A stretch of DNA of 64,000 bases from an uncultured Agathobaculum sp. (GTDB lineage Bacteria > Bacillota > Clostridia > Oscillospirales > Butyricicoccaceae): positions 43,872 to 107,871 of the forward strand of contig NZ_CALWJJ010000007.1 of NCBI RefSeq assembly GCF_944380985.1, in the 5' to 3' direction. The notes beneath the pieces are model-generated. The model did not search any database. It saw only the letters and a list, made by a program, of their open reading frames with translations, and was not told the DNA's origin. Numbering within the stretch: position 1 is the first letter of the stretch; each line of letters starts with the position of its first letter. Both the position numbers and the translations under genes were made by a program. Positions 27,669 through 35,573 of the stretch are shown here, piece by piece.

Positions 27669-27700
27669 AAAGGCAAACCGAAAGGGGGATATTCTTTATT

Positions 27701-27916
27701 ATGATCGACAAAATCGCTCTGACGCTCGCCATCATCGGCGGCCTAAACTGGGGCAGCATCGCCTTGTTCAGCTTTGATCTGGTCGCCTTCCTGTTTGGCG
27801 GGCAGACAAGCATCCTAAGCCGCATCGTTTATGGACTTGTCGGTCTCGCGGCACTGTGGTGCATCACACTTTTGTTCCGCAGCAGCACCGAGCCGACCGA
27901 GCGGCATGCATCCTGA
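27701..27916 (+). CDS. DUF378 small membrane protein (YuzA-like)
   Basis: 71-residue protein with two membrane segments (residues 4-24 and 40-60) separated by a loop. LAIIGGLNWGSIALFSFDLVA is the hallmark of DUF378, a widespread family of unknown role. It has a strong AAAGGGGG ribosome site and its own promoter. Confidence 0.88.
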   Translation: MIDKIALTLAIIGGLNWGSIALFSFDLVAFLFGGQTSILSRIVYGLVGLAALWCITLLFRSSTEPTERHAS

Positions 27917-27931
27917 CAAACACCGCGCAAA

Positions 27932-27959
27932 AAAGCCCCCGGCTGTATCCGGGGGCTTT
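27932..27959. terminator. Bidirectional terminator between DUF378 gene and glyQS
   Basis: AAAGCCCCCGG hairpin with a 6-nt loop; the T-run is longer on the minus strand (glyQS side). Confidence 0.88.
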
Positions 27960-27970
27960 GCACTACCTAT

Positions 27971-29362
27971 TTAAAACGCAGTGCGCTTTGCGATATAGCC
28001 GGCAACGTCCTCTACGCGGATGCGCTCCTGCTCCATCGAGTCGCGCTCGCGCACGGTGACACAACCGTCCTGCTCGGTCTCAAAGTCGACGGTCACGCAG
28101 TACGGGGTGCCGATCTCGTCCTCGCGGCGGTATCGTTTACCGATCGAGCCTGCGTCGTCAAAATCGACCGAAAACTGCTTGGACAGGCTCTCCCAAATGG
28201 GCATTGCCTTATCCGACAGCTTTTTCGACAGCGGTAGCACCGCAGCCTTGAACGGCGCAAGCGCCGGATGCAGGCGCAGCACAGTACGCACGTCATCCTT
28301 GCCGTTCTTGTCCTGGCCGACGACCTCCTCGTCATATGCATCGCACAGGAAAGCGAGCGCCACGCGATCAGCCCCAAGCGATGGCTCGATGACATATGGA
28401 ATATACTTCTCGTTTGCCTCCTGGTCGAAATACTCCATCGAAACACCCGATGTGTTCTGGTGCTGGGTCAGGTCAAAGTCGGTACGGTCCGCAATGCCCC
28501 ATAGCTCACCCCAGCCGAATGGGAATAGAAACTCGATGTCGGTCGTGGCGTTGGAGTAGTGCGAGAGCTCCTCCTGGTCATGATCGCGCAGGCGGAGATT
28601 TTCCTCTTTCATACCGAGCGAGAGCAGCCAGTTGTGGCAGTAGTCCTTCCAATACTTGAACCACTCAAGATCGGTGCCGGGCTTGCAGAAAAACTCCAGT
28701 TCCATCTGCTCAAACTCGCGGGTGCGGAAAGTGAAATTGCCGGGTGTGATCTCATTGCGAAAAGACTTACCTACCTGTCCGACGCCAAACGGAATCTTTT
28801 TGCGAGTTGTGCGCTGAATGTTCTGAAAGTTGACGAAGATGCCCTGTGCAGTCTCAGGGCGCAAATAGATCTCGTTTTTCGCGTTCTCGGTCACACCCTG
28901 ATAGGTCTTGAACATTAGATTAAACTGGCGAATGTCGGTAAAGTTATGTCCGCCGCAGTTCGGGCATGCGATCTGGTGCTCTTCGATATAGGCTTTCATC
29001 TGCTCGTTGGTCCAGCCGGCCGGGTTTTCGCCGGTTGCATCCTCAATCAACTGGTCTGCGCGGTGACGGGTTTTGCAGTCCTTGCAGTCCATCAGCGGAT
29101 CGGAAAAACCGCCGACATGACCCGAAGCAACCCAAGTGGTTGGGTTCATCAGGATGGCAGCGTCCAGGCCGACGTTATACGGACTTTCCTGCACAAACTT
29201 TTTGCGCCAAGCAGCCTTGACATTGTTCTTAAACTCTACGCCGAGCGGACCATAATCCCAGGTATTGGCAAGGCCGCCGTAGATTTCCGAGCCGGAATAC
29301 ACAAAGCCGCGTCCCTTGCACAGTGCGACGATTTTCTCCATTGTCTTTTCGCTGTTTTTCAT
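27971..29362 (-). CDS. glyQS: Glycyl-tRNA synthetase, single-chain class II (alpha2)
   Basis: 463-residue synthetase of the type shared by some bacteria, archaea and eukaryotes. [21 protein letters not shown] at residues 18-38, the insertion with zinc-ligand-like CKDCKTRHR and CPNCGG, class II motif 2 near [21 protein letters not shown], and motif 3 with [14 protein letters not shown] are visible. The start at 29362 follows AGAAGGAGA. The short leader (about 70 nt) leaves no room for a T-box. Its promoter overlaps that of tRNA-Ala. Confidence 0.95.
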   Translation of the reverse strand: MKNSEKTMEKIVALCKGRGFVYSGSEIYGGLANTWDYGPLGVEFKNNVKAAWRKKFVQESPYNVGLDAAILMNPTTWVASGHVGGFSDPLMDCKDCKTRHRADQLIEDATGENPAGWTNEQMKAYIEEHQIACPNCGGHNFTDIRQFNLMFKTYQGVTENAKNEIYLRPETAQGIFVNFQNIQRTTRKKIPFGVGQVGKSFRNEITPGNFTFRTREFEQMELEFFCKPGTDLEWFKYWKDYCHNWLLSLGMKEENLRLRDHDQEELSHYSNATTDIEFLFPFGWGELWGIADRTDFDLTQHQNTSGVSMEYFDQEANEKYIPYVIEPSLGADRVALAFLCDAYDEEVVGQDKNGKDDVRTVLRLHPALAPFKAAVLPLSKKLSDKAMPIWESLSKQFSVDFDDAGSIGKRYRREDEIGTPYCVTVDFETEQDGCVTVRERDSMEQERIRVEDVAGYIAKRTAF

Positions 29363-29426
29363 GATCATTCTCCTTCTGGCGCATCTGGCTGATGCACGCA
29401 TTTTTTGGCCAGGCATAAAAAAACGC

Positions 29427-29455
29427 TTGACACTGATTTATTCTACATGTATAAT
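29427..29455 (+). promoter_or_regulatory. Consensus sigma-A promoter of tRNA-Ala
   Basis: Exact TTGACA, 17 bp, TATAAT. It occupies nearly the same DNA as the oppositely directed glyQS promoter. Confidence 0.88.
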
Positions 29456-29468
29456 TATTACTTGTCAA
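29440..29468 (-). promoter_or_regulatory. Sigma-A promoter of glyQS
   Basis: TTGACA, 17 bp, TAGAAT on the minus strand. Its -10 box lies inside the spacer of the tRNA promoter, and its -35 lies just beyond the tRNA -10 box. Confidence 0.8.
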
Positions 29469-29525
29469 GGGCTGTTTGGAACAAGAAATTACAGTGAATT
29501 ACGCCGTAAAATCCATCATAAATTT

Positions 29526-29601
29526 GGGCCTGTAGCTCAGTTGGGAGAGCGTTCGGTTCGCATCCGAGAGGTCGAGAGTTCGAATCTCTTCAGGTCCACC
29601 A
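29526..29601 (+). tRNA. tRNA-Ala, anticodon CGC
   Basis: 76-nt cloverleaf with encoded CCA. Acceptor GGGCCTG/CAGGTCC contains the G3:U70 pair that marks alanine tRNAs. D arm GCTC/GAGC, anticodon loop TTCGCAT (anticodon CGC, codon GCG), variable loop AGGTC, and T loop TTCGAAT. All arms pair. A CGC anticodon fits the GC-rich codon use of the window. Confidence 0.95.
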
Positions 29602-29607
29602 GGCCAC

Positions 29608-29652
29608 GAGCCGCGGTTTTGATATGAAGCAATATCAAAACCGCGGCTCTTT
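29608..29652 (+). terminator. Long hairpin terminator after tRNA-Ala
   Basis: Perfect 18-bp inverted repeat (arms 29608-29625 and 29632-29649) with a 6-nt loop followed by TTT. Very stable; the short U-run is unusual but the position fits termination. Confidence 0.65.
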
Positions 29653-29906
29653 GACGTAAATATGAAAATTTCAACACTTCTTCCCCTTTTATGGCGATAG
29701 ATGACTTTTTCTATGCAAGCGGCGGGCTTGCTTTACCGGTGCCGACGGCGCTAAAGCATTTGAGCCTGACTGATCCGGTGCAATTTTAGCCTGAGTATCT
29801 GCAATCATGGACTTGGGGGTGATGCTTTTTTATCGCCTGACGGACCGCATCCTCTTTTTGCTGATGCGGTAGAGGATAAAAGTGCAGAGAATGATCGCTA
29901 ACGCAA
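29653..29906. other. Intergenic stretch with no recognised gene
   Basis: About 250 bp between the tRNA terminator and the cupin gene. It holds only short open frames without convincing ribosome sites. One small inverted repeat, ACCGCATC/GATGCGGT, lies at 29844-29870. It could be decayed coding sequence, but nothing can be named. Confidence 0.4.
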
Positions 29907-30242
29907 TTAGGGTTTCACCAAAATCAAATGCATCTTAAACCGGGTCACAGCTCTCACCGCATGCGGAATGCCGGCCGGCATGATGATGCACTCCCCGGCA
30001 TTTACCGTATGCGGCACTCCATCTATCGTAATCTCGCCAGTACCCTCCAGGATGACAGCCATAGCGTCACCGGATGCAGCATGGGTGCTGATGGATGTTC
30101 CCGCGTCAAAGGCAAAGAGCGTCATCCCCGCCCCCGGCTGCTGAGCTATTGTCAGGCTGACTACCCTGCCGGTTTCATATTGTACTTGATCCTGAATGAA
30201 AAATGGCTGTGCATGCGGTACGTTTTTAATCAACTGTTCCAA
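29907..30242 (-). CDS. Small cupin-domain protein
   Basis: 111-residue single-domain cupin (beta barrel). The central segment STHAASGDAMAVILEGTGEITIDG and later AGECIIMPAGIPHAVRA follow the two cupin motifs, with histidines that could bind a metal. The role is unknown; similar small cupins are often stress- or redox-linked. Start is TTG at 30242, supported by AGGAGG 8 bp upstream. Its transcript begins at a promoter whose operator matches that of ahpC, so it is probably co-regulated with peroxide defence. Confidence 0.85.
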   Translation of the reverse strand: MEQLIKNVPHAQPFFIQDQVQYETGRVVSLTIAQQPGAGMTLFAFDAGTSISTHAASGDAMAVILEGTGEITIDGVPHTVNAGECIIMPAGIPHAVRAVTRFKMHLILVKP

Positions 30243-30385
30243 AATATTTTCCTCCTATTCAAATTGTTCAATAGTGGATATTGGTAAAAAAATCTACTAC
30301 ACCGATGCAACGCGTAACATCAGCAGAGGCTACTGCGCATTCAATGAGTCGGGAGCATTCTTTTTTATCCTTCTTATTTTTTAGT

Positions 30386-30433
30386 TTATCCCAAGGAAAC
30401 GCAAATTTCCGTTGCCATAGCAACAGAAACCAT
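30386..30433 (-). CDS. Possible 15-codon leader ORF upstream of the cupin gene
   Basis: ATG at 30433 has an AGGAG ribosome site 7 bp upstream and opens MVSVAMATEICVSLG before a TAA. It lies about 28 bp after the predicted start point of the cupin transcript. It may be a leader peptide, or the start of a gene that has been lost. The quality of the translation signal is the only support. Confidence 0.35.
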   Translation of the reverse strand: MVSVAMATEICVSLG

Positions 30434-30448
30434 GCTTTTTCTCCTATG

Positions 30449-30464
30449 GTTAGCTTTAGCTAAC
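30449..30464. promoter_or_regulatory. Operator copy 1 (cupin side), GTTAGC-N4-GCTAAC
   Basis: Perfect 6-bp arms with a TTTA spacer, overlapping the predicted start point of the leftward cupin transcript. The same motif lies at the ahpC promoter (30666-30681). Confidence 0.65.
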
Positions 30465-30467
30465 TTA

Positions 30468-30495
30468 ATAATACAGCTTTTTATTAAATTGTCAA
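30468..30495 (-). promoter_or_regulatory. Sigma-A promoter directed toward the cupin gene
   Basis: TTGACA, 16 bp, TATTAT on the minus strand, with operator copy 1 directly downstream. Confidence 0.65.
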
Positions 30496-30627
30496 TATGC
30501 TTGAGAACGAAAAACTTTTTAGTTTGGTAGAACCCCCTCTTACAAAATGAAGTTGTTTTCTGATAAATGGCAGTTATTTATTTGTATTAACTTGATAATA
30601 TAACTTGAGATATAATCGAGTTAGCTA

Positions 30628-30656
30628 TTGACAACCGTGAAAACGAATTGTATAAT
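30628..30656 (+). promoter_or_regulatory. Consensus sigma-A promoter of ahpC
   Basis: Exact TTGACA, 17 bp, TATAAT, with operator copy 2 beginning 10 bp downstream of the -10 box. Confidence 0.88.
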
Positions 30657-30665
30657 TGCCACATA

Positions 30666-30681
30666 GTTAGTTTCTGCTAAC
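30666..30681. promoter_or_regulatory. Operator copy 2 (ahpC side), GTTAGT-N4-GCTAAC
   Basis: One mismatch from copy 1 in arm symmetry, the same 16-bp length, and the same position just past the start point. Likely bound by the same repressor, whose gene is not obvious in the window. Confidence 0.65.
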
Positions 30682-30715
30682 TGATGCAAATTATGTTATT
30701 AAGGAGGACAAAGTC

Positions 30716-31279
30716 ATGTCTCTAATTCAAAAGGAAATCTCCGATTTTTCTGTTCAATGCTATCATAAAAGCAAGTTCAGCACCGTAACCAAAGCTGATG
30801 TGCTGGGCAAGTGGAACGTATTCTTCTTCTACCCTGCGGACTTTACTTTCGTCTGCCCCACAGAGCTGGAGGATCTGGCCAATCTGTATGACAAGTTCCA
30901 GGCTATCGGCTGTGAGGTATACTCGGTATCGTGCGATACCCACTATGTCCACAAGGCTTGGCATGACGCTTCCCAGCGCATCCAGAAAATTCAGTATCCC
31001 ATGCTGGCCGATCCGACTCACTGCCTGGCTGAAGATTTTGATGTCTATATTGCGGCCGACGGCCTGGCCGAACGCGGCAGCTTTATTGTCAATCCAGAGG
31101 GTAAGATCGTAGCATACGAGGTTAACGCAGGCAACGTCGGCCGCAATGCGGACGAGCTGCTGCGCAAAGTACAGGCCTGCCAGTTTGTAGCAGAGCACGG
31201 CGATGAGGTTTGTCCAGCCAAGTGGCAGCCCGGTGCAGAAACGCTCAAACCCAGCCTCGACTTGGTTGGACAGCTGTAA
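30716..31279 (+). CDS. ahpC: Peroxiredoxin, alkyl hydroperoxide reductase subunit C
   Basis: 187-residue typical 2-Cys peroxiredoxin. The peroxidatic cysteine is Cys47 in FTFVCPTE and the resolving cysteine is Cys166 in DEVCPAKW. NAGNVGRNADELLR is also conserved. It reduces hydrogen peroxide and organic peroxides, and its disulfide is recycled by the reductase encoded 17 bp downstream. AAGGAGG precedes the ATG. Controlled by a consensus promoter with a palindromic operator. Confidence 0.97.
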   Translation: MSLIQKEISDFSVQCYHKSKFSTVTKADVLGKWNVFFFYPADFTFVCPTELEDLANLYDKFQAIGCEVYSVSCDTHYVHKAWHDASQRIQKIQYPMLADPTHCLAEDFDVYIAADGLAERGSFIVNPEGKIVAYEVNAGNVGRNADELLRKVQACQFVAEHGDEVCPAKWQPGAETLKPSLDLVGQL

Positions 31280-31296
31280 ATCGTGGAGTAGAAGCA

Positions 31297-32913
31297 ATGG
31301 AAAACCTTTACGATGTAGTCGTCATCGGCGGCGGCCCGGCGGGTCTCACCGCTGCGCTTTATCTGGCCCGCGCGCGCTATCGGGTGATTGTGGTTGAAAA
31401 AGAGCGCTTTGGCGGACAGATCACCATCACCGCCGAAGTGGTCAATTACCCCGGCGTTGGCAAAACCAGCGGCACAGAGCTGACCGAAACCATGCGGCAG
31501 CAGGCGGAACGCTTTGGCGCCGAGTTCCTGCTTGCCGAGGTTACAGGGCTGGATCTGGCCGGTGATGTCAAGACCGTGCACAGCAGTCGGGGCGATCTGC
31601 AATGCTTTGGCGTTCTGCTGGCTACCGGTGCTCATCCGCGCACTGTGGGATTCCAAGGCGAAGATCAGTTCCGCGGCCGGGGCGTGGCCTATTGCGCCAC
31701 TTGTGACGGTGAATTCTTCACTGGAAAGGATGTCTTTGTAGTGGGCGGCGGCTTTGCCGCAGCCGAGGAGAGCGTGTTCCTGACCAAGTACGCCCGCAAT
31801 GTGACCATTCTGATCCGTGAGGACGATTTTACCTGCGCCAAAGCCACGGCAGATGCCGCCCGCAGCAATGAAAAGATCACCGTCATCACCAATACAGAGG
31901 TGGAGGAAGTCGCGGGCGATAACGCGCTCAATTATCTGCGTTACCGCAATAACGCGACCGGCGAAGTCACCGAATATCGGTCGCAGCCGGGCGACAGCTT
32001 TGGCGTGTTCGTGTTTGCCGGTTATGCGCCGGCCACAGAGCTGGTACAGGGGCTTGCAGAATGCGACACACAGGGCTACATCCTCACAGATCGCAGCCAG
32101 AAAACCACCGCAGACGGTCTCTATGCTGCCGGGGATGTGTGCATCAAGCCGCTGCGGCAGGTGGTTACCGCGGTGGGCGACGGCGCACTGGCTGCAACCG
32201 AACTCGAACGGCTGGCCGCCTTCATGCAGATGAAAACTGGCCTGCATCCTACGCCGCCGGTGAGCCGAGCAGCGGCGCAAACCGAGCAGATGGCAGATCG
32301 CCCGGGCGTTCTCTTTGATGAAGAAATGCTTGCCCAGCTAAATACTGTATTCGCCCGCATGGCTGCCCCATTGCTCCTACGCCTCTCACTGGATGATACG
32401 CCGCTCTCCTCCGAGCTGCGGCAGTATATGGAGCAGCTTGCCTCGCTCACTGACAAACTGCGGGTAGAGGAAGAGCCAGCCAGAAGTGTGGAAAATCTCC
32501 CCTGCGTGCGTGTGTGCCGGTCGGATGGAAGCTGGACCGGCCTTGCCTTTCACGGCGTGCCCGGCGGACATGAGTTTACCTCATTTGTCCTGGGGCTTTA
32601 TAATGCCGCCGGGCCGGGCCAGGCTCTGGATGATAAAACGCTGATAGACATTCGCGCCATCAACAAACCGGTCGATCTGCAAATACTAGTCTCCCTCTCC
32701 TGCACTATGTGCCCGGAGCTAGTCACAGCCGCCCAGCGAATCGCATCGGAGAGCCCATGCATCACCGCGCAGGTATATGATCTCAACCACTTTCCTGCTC
32801 TGCGGGAGCAGTATCAGGTGATGAGCGTTCCCTGCATAGTGGTCAACAACGGAGAGCGGGTGACATTCGGCAAGAAAAATGTTCGTCAGCTGCTCGAGAT
32901 AATCACCCAATAA
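31297..32913 (+). CDS. AhpF-like flavoprotein: thioredoxin reductase domain with C-terminal thioredoxin-fold module
   Basis: 538-residue FAD/NAD(P)H disulfide reductase. Residues 1-310 are thioredoxin-reductase-like: GGGPAGLTAALYLA, the redox pair Cys133/Cys136 in YCATCDGEF, NAD-binding GGGFAAAEE, and C-terminal TTADGLYAAGDV. After a linker, residues about 340-538 form a tandem thioredoxin-fold module with Cys469/Cys472 (SCTMCPEL), like the N-terminal domain of classical AhpF but placed at the C-terminus. It most likely regenerates AhpC. Start ATG at 31297 behind GGAG. Confidence 0.9.
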   Translation: MENLYDVVVIGGGPAGLTAALYLARARYRVIVVEKERFGGQITITAEVVNYPGVGKTSGTELTETMRQQAERFGAEFLLAEVTGLDLAGDVKTVHSSRGDLQCFGVLLATGAHPRTVGFQGEDQFRGRGVAYCATCDGEFFTGKDVFVVGGGFAAAEESVFLTKYARNVTILIREDDFTCAKATADAARSNEKITVITNTEVEEVAGDNALNYLRYRNNATGEVTEYRSQPGDSFGVFVFAGYAPATELVQGLAECDTQGYILTDRSQKTTADGLYAAGDVCIKPLRQVVTAVGDGALAATELERLAAFMQMKTGLHPTPPVSRAAAQTEQMADRPGVLFDEEMLAQLNTVFARMAAPLLLRLSLDDTPLSSELRQYMEQLASLTDKLRVEEEPARSVENLPCVRVCRSDGSWTGLAFHGVPGGHEFTSFVLGLYNAAGPGQALDDKTLIDIRAINKPVDLQILVSLSCTMCPELVTAAQRIASESPCITAQVYDLNHFPALREQYQVMSVPCIVVNNGERVTFGKKNVRQLLEIITQ

Positions 32914-32981
32914 ACGGGTTCTTACCTTGCTCCATTTGAGAGACGTCTTAACGAAACTAAAATAATTGTACTTTACAAGCA

Positions 32982-33010
32982 ATGGCCGCCTGCATCTTGC
33001 AGGCGGCCAT
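32982..33010 (+). other. Stable hairpin after the AhpF-like gene
   Basis: Perfect 13-bp inverted repeat ATGGCCGCCTGCA with a 3-nt loop and no U-run. It may stabilise mRNA ends or assist the following T-rich hairpin. Confidence 0.6.
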
Positions 33011-33028
33011 ATACATACGGAAAATCGC

Positions 33029-33062
33029 TTCGAAGTAATAAAAACTTTACTTCGAATTTTTT
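33029..33062 (+). terminator. Probable terminator of the ahpC operon
   Basis: TTCGAAGTAA/TTACTTCGAA hairpin with an 8-nt loop followed by six Ts. It could alternatively be an operator, being symmetrical and AT-rich. Confidence 0.6.
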
Positions 33063-33070
33063 ATAAAGTT

Positions 33071-33095
33071 GAATATAAATCATTGACTTATATTC
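33071..33095. promoter_or_regulatory. Probable TetR autoregulatory operator
   Basis: Inverted repeat GAATATAA-N9-TTATATTC that overlaps the -35 box of the following promoter. Confidence 0.55.
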
Positions 33096-33112
33096 ATTGA
33101 ATGTGATATAAT
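33083..33112 (+). promoter_or_regulatory. Sigma-A promoter of the tetR-aldo/keto reductase operon
   Basis: TTGACT, 18 bp, TATAAT, overlapped by the inverted repeat at 33071-33095. Confidence 0.65.
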
Positions 33113-33138
33113 CATTTTGCAACAAGGGAGGCGATTAA

Positions 33139-33750
33139 ATGACAAACCGGCAGTTGGCCGCGCTTGAGACCAAAAAAAAGCTGCTGGCAGCAGCAAAGCG
33201 AATCGTACAGGAAAAAGGGCTTTCCAACACCTCCATTGAGGAGATCACCAAAGCATGTGGTGTGTCGAACGGCACATTTTACACCTATTTTAAACGAAAA
33301 GAGGATGTGATTTTTGCCATTAGCTACGATGTATATCAAGAGATATATGAAAAGGCCCAGGCGTATGACGGCACTTTTATGGATCGGCTGATATTCTTTA
33401 TGGAGAATTTTTCGGGCTATATTGAAAAAAGCAGCCTGAAGCTCTGCCAGGAATGGGTGCGCAATACTGTCGATCCCGACCTGATAAACGACCCGGAAAG
33501 CACCAGCAAGCTGACGCAGGACCTGGCGTCGGTACAAAAGCTGATGGAAAGCGGTATCGAGCGCGGGGAACTGAAAAAAGATGCCCCTGTCGACACCCTT
33601 TCCCACACGCTGGTGGATGTGCTATACGGGCAAATGCTGTGCTGGGATATGTCGGGCGGCGCATACAGCTTTGCAGCACGCACAGAAGAATTTTGCAATA
33701 CGTTTTTGGATGCGATCATGCGTCCGTATTTAACCGAGCTGAAAGGATGA
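33139..33750 (+). CDS. TetR/AcrR-family transcriptional regulator
   Basis: 203 residues. The N-terminal helix-turn-helix (KKKLLAAAKRIVQEKGLSNTSIEE, then GVSNGTFYTYFKRKEDV) is typical of TetR repressors; the C-terminal helical domain would bind an unknown ligand. AAGGGAGG precedes the ATG. It is the first gene of a run with two aldo/keto reductases and probably represses it through the inverted repeat in its own promoter. Confidence 0.9.
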   Translation: MTNRQLAALETKKKLLAAAKRIVQEKGLSNTSIEEITKACGVSNGTFYTYFKRKEDVIFAISYDVYQEIYEKAQAYDGTFMDRLIFFMENFSGYIEKSSLKLCQEWVRNTVDPDLINDPESTSKLTQDLASVQKLMESGIERGELKKDAPVDTLSHTLVDVLYGQMLCWDMSGGAYSFAARTEEFCNTFLDAIMRPYLTELKG

Positions 33751-33758
33751 GTCTATCA

Positions 33759-34622
33759 ATGAACATTCCAACGATTCAATTAAATGACGGTGTTTCCATT
33801 CCCGTATACGGCTTTGGCACCTTCCAAATCCCGGCCGACGGCAGCACATATCGCGCGGTCAGAGAGGCGCTTGACCTAGGTATCCGCCACATTGACACTG
33901 CAGTCGCCTACTTTAATGAGCGGGAGGTCGGCCAGGCCATACGGGAAAGCGGCATTGACCGCAGCGAGGTTTTTCTAACCAGCAAGCTGTGGCTGCAAGA
34001 TTACGGTTATGAAGCGGCGAAAAAGGGTATCGATACCTCGCTGCGTAAACTGGGGCTTGACTATATGGACCTCTACCTGATCCACCAGCCTTATGGGGAT
34101 GTTCCCGGCGCATGGAAAGCGATGGAAGAGGCAAGGCAGGCAGGCAAGATCCGCTCGATCGGCGTTAGCAATATGACGCCTAAGATCTGGAACCAGTTCA
34201 TCCCGCAGCTCGACACCCTCCCCTCAGTTAACCAGATCGAGTTCAGCCCGTATTATCAGCAGCGGGAGATCCGCAAGATTATGGATGCCGCTGGCGTCCG
34301 GCTGGAGGCATGGGGCCCGCTCGACCACGGCGATCAAAAGATGCTTTCCGATCCGCTCATCCAGCAGATCGCGGATAAACATGGCAAAACGCCTGCGCAG
34401 ACCATCCTTCGGTTTATCGTGCAGGAGGGTTGCATTATCTTCCCCAAGTCGGTAAAGCGCGAACGCATGCAGAGCAATATGGAGATCTTCGACTTTGCGC
34501 TATCCGACGATGAGATGGACAAAATGCGCGCGCTTGATACCGGCAAGGGCACCCATGATCCCGATGCGCCGGGCGTAGCGGAGATGCTGATCAACGCATT
34601 CGACGTTCATGCAGACGACTGA
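33759..34622 (+). CDS. Aldo/keto reductase 1
   Basis: 287-residue NADPH-dependent oxidoreductase of the AKR superfamily (AKR5-like). The catalytic tetrad is visible: Asp and Tyr in HIDTAVAYFNE, Lys in TSKLW, His in LIHQP. IIFPKSVKRERMQSN near residue 240 binds the cofactor phosphate. An in-frame ATG 12 bp upstream overlaps the tetR stop codon and is an alternative start. Substrate unknown; probably an aldehyde or diketone sensed through the TetR regulator. Confidence 0.9.
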   Translation: MNIPTIQLNDGVSIPVYGFGTFQIPADGSTYRAVREALDLGIRHIDTAVAYFNEREVGQAIRESGIDRSEVFLTSKLWLQDYGYEAAKKGIDTSLRKLGLDYMDLYLIHQPYGDVPGAWKAMEEARQAGKIRSIGVSNMTPKIWNQFIPQLDTLPSVNQIEFSPYYQQREIRKIMDAAGVRLEAWGPLDHGDQKMLSDPLIQQIADKHGKTPAQTILRFIVQEGCIIFPKSVKRERMQSNMEIFDFALSDDEMDKMRALDTGKGTHDPDAPGVAEMLINAFDVHADD

Positions 34623-34638
34623 GAAAGGAAGCTGAAAA

Positions 34639-35484
34639 ATGGAATACAGGGAACTTTATAACGGGGTGAAAATCCCCATGCTTGGTCTTGGCGTATACCA
34701 GATCCCGGAATACGAGACGGCGAAGGACACTGTTATAACCGCACTGAAAACCGGCTACCGTCTAATTGATACGGCGCAGAGCTATATGAATGAGCAGGCC
34801 ATTGGCGATGCAATACGAGAGAGCGGCATTCCCCGGGAGGAAATCTTTATTACCACAAAACTGTGGATACAGGACTTCTCCTATGACGGCGCACTTCAGG
34901 CGACTGAACGCTCGCTCCAGCGCCTTGGCACAGATTATATTGATCTGATGCTGCTCCATCAGCCGATGGGCAACTATATCGATGCATGGAAAGCCCTCGA
35001 AACGCTGTATCGTCAGGGTAAACTTAAAGCCATAGGCATGGCCAACTGTTATCCGCATGTGCTGGCCGATCTATGTGAAACCTTTGAGATCAGGCCTATG
35101 ATTAACCAGGTGGAGTTGCATCCTTTCTTCCAGCAGCAACTTAATATTGATACCATGAATGAGTATGGTGTTGTGCCGCAGGCGTGGGCGCCCTTTAACG
35201 AAGGCATGCACGACTTCTTCCGCAACCCGATCCTGACCGAGATCGGCAGTAAATACGGCAAGACCGCCGCGCAGGTGGCTCTTCGCTGGAACATCCAGCG
35301 CGGCGTAGTGGTGATCCCCAAATCCGTCCATGTGGATAGGATCGCGCAAAACTTCGATGTATTCGATTTTTCGCTGTCACAGGAAGATATGGACAAAATC
35401 AAAACGATGGACATCGGGCATAGCGAAATCGTGAACCACTTTGACCCTAAATGGATCAAAATGCTGCATATGTATACGTTCTGA
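34639..35484 (+). CDS. Aldo/keto reductase 2
   Basis: 281-residue AKR, clearly related to the preceding gene but diverged. Tetrad residues lie in LIDTAQSYMNE, TTKLWIQD and LLHQP, and VVIPKSVHVDRIAQN is the cofactor motif. It starts 16 bp after the first reductase behind GAAAGGAAG and is followed by a terminator, closing the tetR operon. The pair probably arose by duplication. Confidence 0.9.
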   Translation: MEYRELYNGVKIPMLGLGVYQIPEYETAKDTVITALKTGYRLIDTAQSYMNEQAIGDAIRESGIPREEIFITTKLWIQDFSYDGALQATERSLQRLGTDYIDLMLLHQPMGNYIDAWKALETLYRQGKLKAIGMANCYPHVLADLCETFEIRPMINQVELHPFFQQQLNIDTMNEYGVVPQAWAPFNEGMHDFFRNPILTEIGSKYGKTAAQVALRWNIQRGVVVIPKSVHVDRIAQNFDVFDFSLSQEDMDKIKTMDIGHSEIVNHFDPKWIKMLHMYTF

Positions 35485-35514
35485 TATAGCCTATCCCCTC
35501 GTTCGAGCCATGAT

Positions 35515-35554
35515 AAAACCTGCCGGCATCACATGGATGCCGGCAGGTTTGTTT
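35515..35554 (+). terminator. Terminator of the aldo/keto reductase operon
   Basis: AAACCTGCCGGCATC stem with a 5-nt loop followed by GTTT. Confidence 0.8.
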
Positions 35555-35573
35555 ATGCAAAGCGGCGAAAGAG

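Noticed and set aside
29362..29470. T-box riboswitch for glyQS (and likewise for trpS at 22789-22860)
   Set aside because: The leaders are only about 65-75 nt and lack the T-box core and an antiterminator.
31045..32280. Long antisense open frame opposite ahpC and the AhpF-like gene
   Set aside because: It is a GC-driven shadow of the real coding strand with no ribosome site or recognisable domains; the same holds for long frames at 3851-4663, 5093-5929 and 6662-7744.
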